A DNA stretch of 64,000 nucleotides from Cytophagales bacterium (GCA_004292855.1 RDXN01000029.1:186001-250000), one strand, 5' to 3'. Shown: positions 43,362 through 53,958, numbered from the stretch's first letter. Notes: generated from the letters alone by a model not told the origin. Numbers and translations: made by a program.

Positions 43362-46235
43362 TTATGGTACAACGACCCGACGACCAAAGGTGTAGATAGC
43401 ACTAACGGTGTAATAACTGCCCCGGCGGAAGCTGCGGATATTCTGATCGGCACTAGCTGTAGCTGAGGTTACGTCCGCACCGATTTTTCCGTCGCGGTTG
43501 AAATCCTGGGCGAAACGAACCGGCTGATTCAGGATGTCCTGAACACCAAACCGGAGTTCCAATTGCTTGCCAACCTGCTTCGTTACGTTCAAGTCGATCA
43601 CGTGGCGCGGCATCTCGTAGATACTCGGATTGTCGATGTTACCCACCGTGAAAATGCGCTGCCCGAACACGTTGTACAGTACATTACCCTGCCAGCCCGA
43701 CGTGGGTGCTGCATAGTAAAGTCCCAGGTTGATCAGGTAAGGCGACTGACCAGTCAATGGCCGCTTTGAATCGGTAATGTTCCGGTACTCGTTGATCTGC
43801 CCGCTCAGTTCCGGGGCGCGGATCACCTCACCCACGTTTACCTCACTCTTGATCAGCGACACGTTTCCAACAAATGTCAGGTTCTTCAGGAAGGCACTCG
43901 ACGAGTTGGTAAATCCTTTGCGCGCTTCCAGTTCAACCCCGTAGCTCTGTGCCGACTCGCTGTTGAAGAACGTGTAGGCGAAACCATTGGGCGTTAGCAG
44001 CAGCAGGGATTCAATGGGGTTTTTGAATTTTTTATAAAAGCCTGTTACAGAGATCAATTCGTTCTGAGTGGGGTAAAATTCCCACTTAGCATCCAGGTTC
44101 TGAATGGTAGCGGTTGTCAGGATTGGGCTACCCTGAATATCAGCAACGAGGTTAAAATCGTAGTATCGGAACGGAGCCAACTCGCGAAACTCAGGCCGGT
44201 TCACCGATGACGAATAGGCCAGACGGAGGTTTGTCCGATCACTCAACTTATAGGTAAAATTGAGCGATGGCAGCGGGCTGAAGATTCTGATCGAAGAAAG
44301 GCGCGTGTCCGTGCCCCCCAACGTTGCCCGAATTTCCTGATCGTTATATTCTCCCCGGAAACCAGCCGTCAGGTTAGCTCGTGGTCCAAAATTCACGTCG
44401 CCACTCACATAAGCCGCCAGATAGGTGTTATTGCCCTGATACGAATCCAGATCCCGCGTACCGTCGAGCAGGGAGAAACGACCGGGTTGGCCAGTCACAT
44501 TGCCAGCAGTGAACAAGTTACCGATCTCGTTGGTACGGAGATTTTCCTGCGCATTGCCAATCACCTGATACCCATAGAACCGGGCCGAGAAATCGCGTTG
44601 CTTACGCTCCCCATATATGCCAGCCCGAATACGGTTAGGCTCCCGGTCAGTTGGGTTCCCGAACGTATGTTCGACGTTGCCGACACCCGAATAAACAAAC
44701 TCCTTCATTTTGGAGTAGAAACGGCCTGTTTCGGTGGGCGTAGGGTCGTTTGGTGTTACAATCGAAAATTGGTCCTGTGTGCCCAGTTGCCGGGTATAAC
44801 GCGCCCGCTTCCAGTCCGGCTCCCAGCGGCCCGTGTAGCCAAAGCTACCCACCCAGTTAATTTTCGTCAGTTGATTTACCGTATGCTCACCCGCCAACTG
44901 AGTGGTCAGAATACTCCGGTTCTCGAACCGTTGCGAGTAACCCCGAACGTCCTGCGAATTGTCAATGTGCTGTCCTTCGCGCTGTACGGTCTCGGTGGTG
45001 CTGAGTTGGTTGAACAACGTTTTCCACTCCAGGTTGAACCCAGGGGAGAATCGGGCCGACCAATTATGCAGAACCCCCAGTCGGGTGGCCCGGTTGAAGT
45101 TTTGGTCCTTGTATTGTTGAGCCAGCGAGTTGGCCACTGAGCCGGGCTGATATACATTGAAGGCAACGTCGGTAAACTGATTCGCTACCGAATAGTTGAT
45201 ACTCGTCAGGTTGCTCACCCGCACATCGCCCAAATCGAACCGACGGCCTGTGTTGAGTGCAAACCGAATATCGGGGGCTGCCGTTATTGGCTGCGGTGCC
45301 CACGTATTGGGTAATAACCGCGCATAAGCTCCTCGTTGTGGGGCATTGAGCGAATTAAACTCGCCTGCTTTTGCCGGGAGGCTACTGGGCAATTGTTGAT
45401 CAGGACTCCATAATCCCAGCGCGCTCAAACCACCCCGCTCGTGCGTTTGAACCGACTGAAACGTGGTATTAGCCCGGTAGCCCAACGTCAGGCCGGCATC
45501 CACAAAATTCTGGTCGGGCCGACGCTTGGTGTAGATTTTCACCACGCCACCGGCAAAATCGCCGGGCAGCTCTGCCGAACCCGATTTGTACACAATCATC
45601 CGGTCGATGATGTTGCTGGGCACCAGATCGAACGAGAATGAACGCGTATCAACCTCGGTTGATGGCGTGATCACATCGTTGATTAACACCGAGTTATACC
45701 GGGCCGCCAAGCCCCGAATGAGTACAAATCGATTGTCGATGATGCTCACGCCCGGCACCCGCCGAATGGCTGCTGCTGCGTCGCGATCCTGTGATTTCTG
45801 AATCTGCATGGCCGAAATTCCGACCGCGATAGGCTTCAATTGCTTCACTTCGGTGATCACGGCTACTTCGGTGTTGGTAGCTCGATTAGCACGAACCACT
45901 ACTTCCTGTAAGCTTTTGCCTTCCTCTTGAAGTTCAGTGTCAATAACTGTGGTATTTCCTGATTCAACCCGAACGTTAGGAATTTCGCTGGTTAGGTAGG
46001 AAACGTAGGAGACGATAAGCTTGTGCGTTCCAACGGGGGCGTTGGTAATGTTAAAATTGCCTTCGATGTCGGTGGCAGCACCTAACGTGGTTCCGTCGAT
46101 GCGGACCGTTGCGCCAATGAGGGCTTCTTTAGTTTTAGCGTCCTTGATTGCCCCGCGAATCGTGCCCGTTTGGGCAAACGTTGCGGCAATGGTCAGGAGA
46201 GAAGCAATGAAAATTAGTAGTGTTGAACGTGTCAT
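43362..46235 (-). CDS. TonB-dependent outer membrane receptor with CarboxypepD-like N-domain
   Basis: 957 residues. Signal peptide (LLIFIASLLTIAATFAQ), then a carboxypeptidase-regulatory-like beta sandwich (TIRGAIKDAKTKEALIGATV) at about 22-105. The plug domain is seen in MQIQKSQDRDAAAAIRRVPG and RFVLIRGLAARYNSVLINDV near 145-185. A long beta barrel to the C-terminus ends YYTVSAIYTFGRR. It takes up a ligand with energy from TonB-ExbBD. Unlike SusC pairs, the gene downstream is a TIG lipoprotein rather than a SusD homologue. Its promoter is a good TTG-N17-TAGTTTTG match 25 bp before the ATG. Confidence 0.93.
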   Translation of the reverse strand: MTRSTLLIFIASLLTIAATFAQTGTIRGAIKDAKTKEALIGATVRIDGTTLGAATDIEGNFNITNAPVGTHKLIVSYVSYLTSEIPNVRVESGNTTVIDTELQEEGKSLQEVVVRANRATNTEVAVITEVKQLKPIAVGISAMQIQKSQDRDAAAAIRRVPGVSIIDNRFVLIRGLAARYNSVLINDVITPSTEVDTRSFSFDLVPSNIIDRMIVYKSGSAELPGDFAGGVVKIYTKRRPDQNFVDAGLTLGYRANTTFQSVQTHERGGLSALGLWSPDQQLPSSLPAKAGEFNSLNAPQRGAYARLLPNTWAPQPITAAPDIRFALNTGRRFDLGDVRVSNLTSINYSVANQFTDVAFNVYQPGSVANSLAQQYKDQNFNRATRLGVLHNWSARFSPGFNLEWKTLFNQLSTTETVQREGQHIDNSQDVRGYSQRFENRSILTTQLAGEHTVNQLTKINWVGSFGYTGRWEPDWKRARYTRQLGTQDQFSIVTPNDPTPTETGRFYSKMKEFVYSGVGNVEHTFGNPTDREPNRIRAGIYGERKQRDFSARFYGYQVIGNAQENLRTNEIGNLFTAGNVTGQPGRFSLLDGTRDLDSYQGNNTYLAAYVSGDVNFGPRANLTAGFRGEYNDQEIRATLGGTDTRLSSIRIFSPLPSLNFTYKLSDRTNLRLAYSSSVNRPEFRELAPFRYYDFNLVADIQGSPILTTATIQNLDAKWEFYPTQNELISVTGFYKKFKNPIESLLLLTPNGFAYTFFNSESAQSYGVELEARKGFTNSSSAFLKNLTFVGNVSLIKSEVNVGEVIRAPELSGQINEYRNITDSKRPLTGQSPYLINLGLYYAAPTSGWQGNVLYNVFGQRIFTVGNIDNPSIYEMPRHVIDLNVTKQVGKQLELRFGVQDILNQPVRFAQDFNRDGKIGADVTSATASADQNIRSFRRGSYYTVSAIYTFGRRVVVP

Positions 46236-46260
46236 ATTGGTTTTGTCGAATTTGACAGGG

Positions 46261-46288
46261 CAAAACTACTGCGCCAATGTTAAGCCAA
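46261..46288 (-). promoter_or_regulatory. Promoter of the TonB receptor operon
   Basis: On the minus strand: TTG (46288-46286), a 17-bp spacer, TAGTTTTG (46268-46261), with the ATG about 25 bp downstream. Confidence 0.55.
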
Positions 46289-46448
46289 TATGAAGTCAGG
46301 GTTACCTAAGCATTATGTTTATTGTTAATAAACAGGTAGATGTTATGTATTTATGTGCCAGAAAATAAAAATGTGAGGGTTTTTTAGAAGATCACTGGCT
46401 TGCTGGGGAGTAATTGCCATTTCCCAATAAAATACAATTAACAGTCCG

Positions 46449-47969
46449 TTAATCAAGAACAGTGAATCGATCAGTAACTGTGGGCTTATCGGGCGAACAA
46501 ATCAACCCATTTATCAAAATATATCGAATTTGTTCGCCTTGTCGGAGTACAAACGTTGGGATCTGCCCCAACTCCAATGGTTGAGCGGGCAGATCGCCTT
46601 CGACCAGCACATGCACCGGAACATCACCAAGTTGCGCGTACGCTTTGTCTTTATCTATTTTCTTCACCCGAAACAATACCGTCCCCTGTTTCCGAAGTTC
46701 AGCAAGGTTTAGTTTGGCGAGTTTGTCCACCGATTTCAGGGTTTCTGGGTAGATATTGGCGGGGACAAGCTCAAGGCCCGTTGCGTCGATTTCCTGCAAG
46801 CCGTGGAACGTCGAGAGGTCGCCGAGGTCTTCGATTTTGCTTTCATATCGGAAATCGCGGGCGTTGTTGGTGTTCTCTTCGTGGTGATTAATGCCCACGT
46901 CCATCACTGTCCGAACACCATTGCGTATTACACCTACATTGCGAATCAGGACGTCGAACAGGGCGCGACCATTTTCAGGAATCGCCGTGTACTCGGCTAC
47001 GTCCTCGTTCTGATAACTCCGATTTGAGATACTATTGAGGGCCGACAGAATCGCCACGAAGTTGAGTCGCCGGATCGCCATCTTCTCGGCATCGCCCTTG
47101 TACCCACCCGACTCGATCAGGATGAGCGTAGTACCCCACTTCTGAATGTTATCGCCGAAGGCGCGGGCTTCAAACTCATCGTCGTAGCGGGCAATCTGGC
47201 CCGGAATTAGCGGTTGCAACACCCGGTTGAGGCCCGCGATGAGCTGCATGGACCGCTGCCGGACCTCGTTCACGTTGCGATCTTCGTCGTAGGCCGTGGC
47301 CAGAAACGATAGCACAGCCTGTTTGCCCGTTTTGCCCACGCCGTAGCGCGGGTTTTGGTCGTGGAGGTTGAAACCCACAAGTGGTTGCAGCGTTTGTTGC
47401 AGGGTTTTCAGGATCACCGACTCCGGCGACTGCAATCGGAGGGCGTCGCGGTTCATGTCGATGTCGAGGGCGGTTCGGCGTTGCCATCGTTCGGCTCCGT
47501 CGGGGTTGAGCATCGGTACGGCATGGATCGTCAGGCCGGTCAGGATATTGGCCCGGAGTTCGTCCCACTCGTCATCCGATGCCTGCAAAAAATTGAACAC
47601 GTCGAACAGGGCCATTGTCGCGGTTGCCTCGTCGCCGTGCATCTGCGACCACAGCAGCACGGGTGTTGGCCCCTCCCCTGCCTGCACTTTCTGGATCACG
47701 CGCTTCTCCGTCGACTTGCCCACCGAATCCACCTTTACCTTGCCCCGCTGCCGAATAGCGGCTAATAAGGGTTGAATATCAGCGTGTTTAAACCGACGGT
47801 AGGTCAATGTTTTTTCCTGAAACTGCGGGTGGGCATCGTGGAGTTGACGGGCCAATGCCACATCCTGTGCCGAAACGGGGGTGAGAGACATGAATGTAAT
47901 AAAAAAGCCAAGGACTAGTTGGAGGGCAAAATTAGGCTGCCGAAGCCACAAAGAAGATATGCCGCACAT
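46449..47969 (-). CDS. M14 family zinc carboxypeptidase, secreted
   Basis: 506 residues. N-terminal signal segment (LVLGFFITFMSLTPVSAQ); the exact ATG is uncertain, since an in-frame ATG lies within it. Zinc ligands are LLWSQMHGDEATATMAL (HxxE near residue 111) and the His of LVGFNLHDQNPRYG near 198. DGAERWQRRTALDIDMNRDA supplies the substrate-binding Arg/Asn region and ESGG near 288 the catalytic Glu. The family removes C-terminal residues or trims peptidoglycan peptides. The last 200 residues are less typical. It stands 21 bp after the GNAT-like gene on the same strand. Confidence 0.88.
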   Translation of the reverse strand: MCGISSLWLRQPNFALQLVLGFFITFMSLTPVSAQDVALARQLHDAHPQFQEKTLTYRRFKHADIQPLLAAIRQRGKVKVDSVGKSTEKRVIQKVQAGEGPTPVLLWSQMHGDEATATMALFDVFNFLQASDDEWDELRANILTGLTIHAVPMLNPDGAERWQRRTALDIDMNRDALRLQSPESVILKTLQQTLQPLVGFNLHDQNPRYGVGKTGKQAVLSFLATAYDEDRNVNEVRQRSMQLIAGLNRVLQPLIPGQIARYDDEFEARAFGDNIQKWGTTLILIESGGYKGDAEKMAIRRLNFVAILSALNSISNRSYQNEDVAEYTAIPENGRALFDVLIRNVGVIRNGVRTVMDVGINHHEENTNNARDFRYESKIEDLGDLSTFHGLQEIDATGLELVPANIYPETLKSVDKLAKLNLAELRKQGTVLFRVKKIDKDKAYAQLGDVPVHVLVEGDLPAQPLELGQIPTFVLRQGEQIRYILINGLICSPDKPTVTDRFTVLD

Positions 47970-47990
47970 AGTAAGCTTGTTTTTGCAATA

Positions 47991-48944
47991 CTACATCAAC
48001 TTCAATTCAAACGTCAACTTCGGCGACTCAACCGCCCCCATATTCTGTTTGAACTGGGCTAAACTGGGCTTATGCTCCCGATTAGAATCAAGCGAAGTAC
48101 CGAGGTCGAGCAGGTCGACGCCCGTGTGTTGGCTGTACTGATAGAGATGGTCGATGAGCAGCACCATTGGGCTAAGGGTACGGTAATCGGGGTGGCTCAC
48201 GGGCAAAAACGTGTACAGAATATCGTACCGCACGCGTACACACACGCACAGGGCCGCAATACTATCACCATCGCGCACCACAAACACCGGAAACTCATGG
48301 GAAAACTGCCGCAATAAACGGCTCAAATACTCTGACTGAATCGTAAGTGGATACCCTTGTTGCGCCCGCCCTTTCTGAATGTGTTTTACAACAGTCTCAA
48401 CGCAGGGGTTATCCCAACGCGAAGCTACCAAACCCGCCCGTTGCGCCTTTCGCAGGCGTTGCCGTTCGGATGGGTGCATGCGGGTGGTCAGGGGCGCGTC
48501 GCTCACGGGTACGTACTGCGTAGGGGTGTTAGCAACGAGGTTGAATCCGCTCTCTGTCAGGGCGTAAATCAGGCGATTCGTTTGCGTGGGGGCATAACAG
48601 TTGGGGTAGTTGACCAACCGGATTCGTTGGCAACCCGCCTGCCGGACTTCTTCGACAAGCGCATCGACAAAGCAAATCAATTCATCGGGCGAGACATCTT
48701 CCCCAAACTCAATCGACCCAAATGGCGCAGCCGCCGGGCTATACCCAACCCCATCCCGAACCACAAACGCACAACGAGCCATTGCCTGACCCGTTAGCGG
48801 ATGTTGCAACGATAGGCGCATGAGTGGTGAGTCGGTTTGACTGTCGAGATGATCGGGGTCGTTGAACAGAAACCCGTTCGGGAAGTGGGGTTGGTTTTTG
48901 CCAACCACAATGGTTCCCAAACGGGCTTCTACGGCTAGACTCAT
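47991..48944 (-). CDS. FemAB/GNAT-like acyltransferase
   Basis: 317 residues, soluble. The C-terminal half reads like a GNAT_6/FemAB fold: MHPSERQRLRKAQRAGLVAS, FPVFVVRDGDSIAALCVCVR, DYRTLSPMVLLIDHLYQYSQ and DLLDLGTSLDSNREHKPSLA. Such proteins transfer acyl or aminoacyl groups in cell-wall or polysaccharide synthesis. It is between the M14 peptidase (21-bp gap) and the Ppx/GppA gene (12-bp gap), all leftward, so it may be in one operon. The substrate is unknown. Confidence 0.75.
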   Translation of the reverse strand: MSLAVEARLGTIVVGKNQPHFPNGFLFNDPDHLDSQTDSPLMRLSLQHPLTGQAMARCAFVVRDGVGYSPAAAPFGSIEFGEDVSPDELICFVDALVEEVRQAGCQRIRLVNYPNCYAPTQTNRLIYALTESGFNLVANTPTQYVPVSDAPLTTRMHPSERQRLRKAQRAGLVASRWDNPCVETVVKHIQKGRAQQGYPLTIQSEYLSRLLRQFSHEFPVFVVRDGDSIAALCVCVRVRYDILYTFLPVSHPDYRTLSPMVLLIDHLYQYSQHTGVDLLDLGTSLDSNREHKPSLAQFKQNMGAVESPKLTFELKLM

Positions 48945-48956
48945 CTGGCTGGCTTC

Positions 48957-49841
48957 TTACTTCTTCCCTGCCTTCATCAATTGCTCATACACCAACTGCA
49001 AAATACCGTCTTTCAAGCCTAGATCGGGCACTGAGATTTGAGTAGCACCGGCCCATTTCATCACCGAAATATAAATTTCGGCGGCAGGCACGATCACGTC
49101 GGCACGGTCGGCGTTCAGGCGAAGCTTGTTTTGGCGGTCTTCGAGACTGAAACTGGCGATGTAGTTTTTCATCCGCTCAATTTCGGAGAGCGTGGTTGTG
49201 GTTTCAGAGGTTTTGGAAACCAGATTAAAGATTTTGCTGATGTTGCCGCCCGTTCCCACCGCCGTGACGGGCTTGCTCCGGTCGACGTTGTCGGCTATCC
49301 AATCCTGCATTTTCTGCCAGGCCCCTTTGGTTTCTTTGCCTTCGAGCAGCCGCACCGACCCTAACTTAAATGAACGGGAATTAAGCTTCTTTTTATTTAC
49401 GTAGACGTTCAGTTCGGTGCTGCCCCCGCCCACATCAATGTGCAACGTTTGGCGGTCGTCGAGAGCCTGAACCACCACATTATTAATGAGTTCGGCCTCT
49501 TTTTGTCCGTCGATCACGTGGATCAAAATACCTGTATTTTGCCGGATGCGCTCCACCACCTCGTTCCCGTTGCTCGACTCGCGCATGGCCGAGGTGGCGC
49601 AGGCCATGTAGTGCTCTACCTCGTGCAATTCCATCAGGAGCCGATATACTTGCATGAGTTTGGCCGTACGTTCTTCGCTTTCGGGGGTCAACTCACCGTA
49701 CGAAAATACGTCATGCCCCAGCCGAAGTGGAAACCGGACGTATTCGACCTTTTTGAAACTTACTTCGCCGTCATTATGTAAAACGGTTGAAATCTGGAGC
49801 CGGGCCGCGTTGGAGCCGATGTCGATAGCAGCGATTTTCAT
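48957..49841 (-). CDS. Ppx/GppA family phosphatase
   Basis: 294 residues, the length of a two-lobe Ppx/GppA core without the C-terminal HD-like domain. Motifs: IAAIDIGSNAARLQIST at the start, YMACATSAMRESSNGNEVVE near 90, LHIDVGGGSTELNVYV near 138 and TAVGTGGNISKIFNLVS near 200. The family removes phosphate from polyphosphate or from pppGpp, linking it to phosphate storage and the stringent response. It is the first gene of the leftward group ending with the M14 peptidase. The ATG is strongly supported by the conserved N-terminus. Confidence 0.93.
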   Translation of the reverse strand: MKIAAIDIGSNAARLQISTVLHNDGEVSFKKVEYVRFPLRLGHDVFSYGELTPESEERTAKLMQVYRLLMELHEVEHYMACATSAMRESSNGNEVVERIRQNTGILIHVIDGQKEAELINNVVVQALDDRQTLHIDVGGGSTELNVYVNKKKLNSRSFKLGSVRLLEGKETKGAWQKMQDWIADNVDRSKPVTAVGTGGNISKIFNLVSKTSETTTTLSEIERMKNYIASFSLEDRQNKLRLNADRADVIVPAAEIYISVMKWAGATQISVPDLGLKDGILQLVYEQLMKAGKK

Positions 49842-49879
49842 ACGGCGAAATTAGGGATGGGAACGCGGATTTGGTACTT

Positions 49880-50004
49880 TTTTTGTCATTCCGACCGGGC
49901 CGCCGGAGCGGGAACGAGGAATCTAGATCCCTTATAATCAAATTGTGTGCAATGACACTAGATTCCTCGTTCCCGCTCCGGCGGCCCGGTCGGAATGACA
50001 AAAA
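49880..50004. repeat. Inverted-repeat element, 47-bp perfect arms (MITE-like)
   Basis: Arms 49880-49926 and 49958-50004 are perfectly complementary around a 31-nt core. The ends read TTTTTGTCATTCCGACC, a style of dispersed repeat seen in many Bacteroidota. It has no coding capacity. It lies in the gap between ppx and metH and is flanked by another repeat type (GAACGCGGATTT at left, AAATCCGTGTTCC at right). Confidence 0.75.
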
Positions 50005-50051
50005 TCCGTGCCATCCGCTAAATCCGTGTTCCTATCCATTTAGAAAAGAGT

Positions 50052-50059
50052 TATTTTTG
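50052..50059 (+). promoter_or_regulatory. Candidate -7 box of metH
   Basis: TATTTTTG matches TAnnTTTG, about 60 bp before the TTG start at 50119. The short leader contains two small hairpins (TCGGGC/GCCCGA at 50072-50087 and GTAC/GTAC at 50091-50102). Confidence 0.45.
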
Positions 50060-50118
50060 CATTATTCTAAGTCGGGCCTCTGCCCGATCTGTACTGGGGT
50101 ACTAAACAATTGCATTGT

Positions 50119-53100
50119 TTGAAAACGATTACTGACCTCCTGCACGAACGCATTTTGGTTCTCGATGGCGCAATGGGAACCATGATTCAACGCTACAACC
50201 TCACCGAAGACGACTTCCGTGGGGACCGATTCGCCAACCACTCACATGATCTGAAGGGTAATAACGACCTGCTGTCCATTACCCGCCCTGACATTATCAA
50301 GGCTATTCACCGGCAATATTTCGATGCCGGTTCGGATATTGTCGAGACCAACACCTTCAGCGGAACGTCCATCGCTATGGCCGACTATCGCATGGAGCAT
50401 CTGGTCTACGAACTCAACTACGAGTCGGCGCGGATCGCCAGAGAAGTAGCCAATGAGGTCACCCGCGAGAACCCCGACAAGCCCCGTTTTGTGGCCGGTG
50501 CGATGGGGCCAACCAACCGTACAGCCTCGCTCTCGCCCGACGTGAACAACCCCGGCTACCGGGCCGTCACGTTTGACGAACTCGTTGATGCCTACTACGA
50601 ACAAGTGCGCGGCCTTGTCGATGGCGGTGCCGACCTGCTCCTGGTCGAAACCATTTTCGATACCCTCAACGCCAAGGCGGCTCTGTTCGCGATTGATAAA
50701 TTCGGGGCAAACATCCCCATCATGGTCTCCGGCACGATCACCGATGCGTCGGGGCGGACCTTGTCGGGGCAGACGACGGAAGCCTTTTTGTACTCGGTCT
50801 CGCACTTGCCGCTGCTGAGCGTAGGTCTGAACTGCGCCCTCGGTGCCGACCTCATGCGCCCCTACGTGCGGACGCTGGCGAAGGAGGCCCCCTTCTTCGT
50901 GTCGGCCTACCCGAATGCGGGCTTACCGAACGAGTTCGGCGAGTACGACGAGACACCCGCGCAAATGGCCGGGACCATCGAAAGTTTTATTCAGGAAGGG
51001 TACATTAATATTGTGGGTGGCTGTTGCGGCTCCACCCCCGACCACATTCAGGCCATTGCCGAGGTGGCGGCCAAATACAAGCCCCGCCCCCTCCCCCAAC
51101 GCGAGCCATACCAGAAACTAAGTGGTCTGGAGCCGCTGAAAATCACGGAGCTGACCAATTTCGTAAACATCGGCGAGCGGACCAACGTGACGGGTTCCAA
51201 AGCATTTGCCCGGCTGATTAAATCAGGCGATTACGATGCGGCTTTGGCCGTTGCCCGCCAACAGGTGGAGAACGGGGCGCAGATTGTGGACGTGAACATG
51301 GACGAGGGAATGTTGGACTCGGTTGAGGCCATGACCACGTTCCTGAACCTGATTGCGTCGGAGCCGGACATTGCCCGCGTGCCCATCATGATTGACTCCT
51401 CCAAGTGGGAAGTGATCGAAGCGGGCCTGAAATGCGTGCAGGGAAAGGCTATTGTGAACTCTATTTCGCTCAAAGAAGGTGAAGAAGCATTTATTGAAAA
51501 GGCCAACCTCGTGAAACGCTACGGGGCCGCTACGGTCGTGATGGCGTTCGATGAGCAGGGACAGGCCGACTCGTACGAACGGCGCATAGAAATCTGCGAA
51601 CGCGCCTACCGGATTCTGGTTGACAAGATGGCCTTTGCTCCGCAGGACATCATTTTCGACCCGAACATCCTGACCGTTGCCACAGGCATCGAAGAACACA
51701 ACAATTACGCCGTCGATTTTATCAACGCGACGCGTTGGATCAAGGAAAACCTGCCGCTGGCGAAGGTGAGCGGGGGTGTGTCGAATATTTCGTTCTCGTT
51801 CCGGGGCAACGAACCCGTGCGCGAGGCCATGCACTCGGCGTTTTTGTACCACGCTATCCGGGCCGGTCTCGACATGGGCATCGTGAACGCAGGTCAATTG
51901 GCCATTTACGACGACATCCCAAAAGACCTGCTCGAACGCGTCGAAGACGTGCTCCTGAACCGGCGCGACGATGCCACCGAACGCATGGTAACGTTCGCCG
52001 AAACCGTCAAATCGAAGGGTAAAGAGGTTGTTGTGGACGACGCCTGGCGCAACGGGACCGTAGCCGAACGCCTAAAACACGCCCTCATCAAAGGCATCAC
52101 CGACTTCATCGACATAGACGTGGAGGAAGCCCGCCAAAGCGTTGAACGCCCGTTGCACGTGATCGAGGGGCCGCTCATGGACGGCATGAACGTGGTGGGC
52201 GACTTGTTTGGTGAGGGCAAAATGTTCCTGCCACAGGTCGTAAAATCGGCGCGGGTGATGAAGAAGGCCGTGGCTTATCTGACGCCGTTTATCGAAGCCG
52301 AAAAAGGAGATGGAGAGGTCTCGTCGGCGGGCAAGATTCTGCTGGCCACGGTGAAAGGCGACGTTCACGACATTGGCAAGAACATCGTAGGCGTGGTGTT
52401 GGGCTGTAATAATTACGAGATCATCGACCTCGGTGTCATGGTTTCGACCGACAAAATTCTGGCCGAAGCCAAACGACTAAATGTCGATATTATTGGCCTC
52501 AGTGGCCTAATTACGCCTTCGTTGGACGAAATGGTGGGCGTGGCCAAAGAGATGGAGCGGCAGGGTTTCACCCTTCCGTTGCTCATTGGGGGAGCCACAA
52601 CCTCGCGCATCCACACTGCTGTAAAAATCGACCCGCACTATTCCGGGCCAGTGATTCACGTGCTCGATGCCAGCCGGAGCGTACCTGTAGCCGGGCGACT
52701 CGTGAGCGAAACTGAAGGAACCAAAGAGGAGATTTTCCGGGAGATCAAAGCGGAGTATGTCCGTCTGCGCGAGGACCACGCCAAGCGGCAACGAGAGAAA
52801 AATCTGCTGGGCATCGAAAAAGCCCGCGCCAATGCCGTGCCCATCGACTGGAGCGCGTTTGAGCCAACCAAGCCGCAGTTCTTGGGTAATCAGTATTTCC
52901 ACGATTACCCGCTGGCCGAGATTGCGAAGTTCATCGACTGGACGCCGTTCTTCCAGACCTGGCAGCTACACGGCAAGTACCCGGCCATTTTCGAGGATGC
53001 TATCGTGGGGGCCGAAGCCCGCAAACTCTACGACGACGCCCAACAACTGCTTGGAGAAATCATTGATAATAAGTTGCTTGGTGCCAAAGCGGTAGTCGGT

Positions 53101-53889
53101 TTCTATCCCGCCAACGCCACCGAAGACGACGTACTGCTCCATGATTTTGAGGCCGAGACCCGCCAAATTCCCTGCGAACGGCACGGCAGTCACGACCATA
53201 TTGAGTACAAAATCAGCCGACCCTCGGCGGGACAGTCGGCCTTGTCGGTAAGTGAAGCGGGCACGCTGGTGTACGACACGAAGGCGGTGTTGCATTTTCT
53301 GCGTCAACAAAATCAAAAGGCGGCTGGCTTACCCAACCTCAGCCTTGCCGACTTTGTGGCCCCGCTCGATTCGGGCCGGGAAGATTACATTGGGGCGTTT
53401 GCCGTTACGGCGGGCATTGGCATCGAAACGTTGTTGGAGAAGTACGAACTTGACCACGACGATTACAACAGCATCATGGTCAAGGCCCTCGCCGACCGCC
53501 TTGCCGAGGCCTTCGCCGAACTGATGCACCACCGCGTCAGGACGGAGTTCTGGCCCTACGCCCCCAACGAAAACCTGACCAACGAGGAGCTAATTCGCGA
53601 GAAGTATCAGGGAATCCGGCCCGCGCCCGGCTACCCGGCCTGCCCCGACCACACCGAAAAAGCAACCCTGTTCGAGTTGCTCGATGCGGGTCAGATTGGC
53701 ATTACGCTCACGGAAAGTTTTGCCATGTACCCGGCCTCATCGGTCAGCGGATTCTATTTCGGTCACCCCGAATCGAAGTATTTCGCCGTGGGCAAGATTG
53801 GTAAAGATCAGGTGATTGACTACGCCCACCGCAAAGACATGCCCGTTGAGGACGTAGAGCGGTGGCTGGCCCCGGTGCTGGCGTATTGA
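50119..53889 (+). CDS. metH: Cobalamin-dependent methionine synthase
   Basis: 1256 residues from a TTG at 50119; a TTG at 50110 is the alternative and no in-frame ATG exists upstream back to a stop at 50068. MetH moves a methyl group from methyl-tetrahydrofolate to homocysteine. All four modules are present. The homocysteine domain has [12 protein letters not shown] and zinc cysteines in GLNCALG and GGCCGS. The folate domain starts near [16 protein letters not shown]. The cobalamin domain has the B12 ligand His in [17 protein letters not shown] near residue 755. The reactivation domain has [12 protein letters not shown] near 1170. Length and motifs match the full E. coli type. Confidence 0.97.
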   Translation: MKTITDLLHERILVLDGAMGTMIQRYNLTEDDFRGDRFANHSHDLKGNNDLLSITRPDIIKAIHRQYFDAGSDIVETNTFSGTSIAMADYRMEHLVYELNYESARIAREVANEVTRENPDKPRFVAGAMGPTNRTASLSPDVNNPGYRAVTFDELVDAYYEQVRGLVDGGADLLLVETIFDTLNAKAALFAIDKFGANIPIMVSGTITDASGRTLSGQTTEAFLYSVSHLPLLSVGLNCALGADLMRPYVRTLAKEAPFFVSAYPNAGLPNEFGEYDETPAQMAGTIESFIQEGYINIVGGCCGSTPDHIQAIAEVAAKYKPRPLPQREPYQKLSGLEPLKITELTNFVNIGERTNVTGSKAFARLIKSGDYDAALAVARQQVENGAQIVDVNMDEGMLDSVEAMTTFLNLIASEPDIARVPIMIDSSKWEVIEAGLKCVQGKAIVNSISLKEGEEAFIEKANLVKRYGAATVVMAFDEQGQADSYERRIEICERAYRILVDKMAFAPQDIIFDPNILTVATGIEEHNNYAVDFINATRWIKENLPLAKVSGGVSNISFSFRGNEPVREAMHSAFLYHAIRAGLDMGIVNAGQLAIYDDIPKDLLERVEDVLLNRRDDATERMVTFAETVKSKGKEVVVDDAWRNGTVAERLKHALIKGITDFIDIDVEEARQSVERPLHVIEGPLMDGMNVVGDLFGEGKMFLPQVVKSARVMKKAVAYLTPFIEAEKGDGEVSSAGKILLATVKGDVHDIGKNIVGVVLGCNNYEIIDLGVMVSTDKILAEAKRLNVDIIGLSGLITPSLDEMVGVAKEMERQGFTLPLLIGGATTSRIHTAVKIDPHYSGPVIHVLDASRSVPVAGRLVSETEGTKEEIFREIKAEYVRLREDHAKRQREKNLLGIEKARANAVPIDWSAFEPTKPQFLGNQYFHDYPLAEIAKFIDWTPFFQTWQLHGKYPAIFEDAIVGAEARKLYDDAQQLLGEIIDNKLLGAKAVVGFYPANATEDDVLLHDFEAETRQIPCERHGSHDHIEYKISRPSAGQSALSVSEAGTLVYDTKAVLHFLRQQNQKAAGLPNLSLADFVAPLDSGREDYIGAFAVTAGIGIETLLEKYELDHDDYNSIMVKALADRLAEAFAELMHHRVRTEFWPYAPNENLTNEELIREKYQGIRPAPGYPACPDHTEKATLFELLDAGQIGITLTESFAMYPASSVSGFYFGHPESKYFAVGKIGKDQVIDYAHRKDMPVEDVERWLAPVLAY

Positions 53890-53921
53890 TTTGGTGGTGC
53901 TAATTAACCTAAAACAAACTC

Positions 53922-53929
53922 TACTTTTG
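53922..53929 (+). promoter_or_regulatory. Candidate -7 box of mpl
   Basis: TACTTTTG matches TAnnTTTG and lies 29 bp before the ATG at 53959. Confidence 0.45.
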
Positions 53930-53958
53930 CCCCACAGTTCAGACAGAATTAACAACGA

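Noticed and set aside
47176-47775. Long reading frames antisense to, or in other frames of, the M14 peptidase gene
   Set aside because: They come from GC-rich third positions of the real gene, have no homology and no start context.
49880-50004. Terminal repeats of an insertion sequence
   Set aside because: Only 31 nt lie between the arms, so there is no transposase; at most a non-autonomous element.
50060-50118. AdoMet or cobalamin riboswitch before metH
   Set aside because: The leader after the -7 box is only about 55 nt and the two hairpins do not show the conserved cores of the known classes I can recall.
50242-50805. Long antisense frame over metH
   Set aside because: Shadow of the strongly supported metH frame; no recognisable domain.
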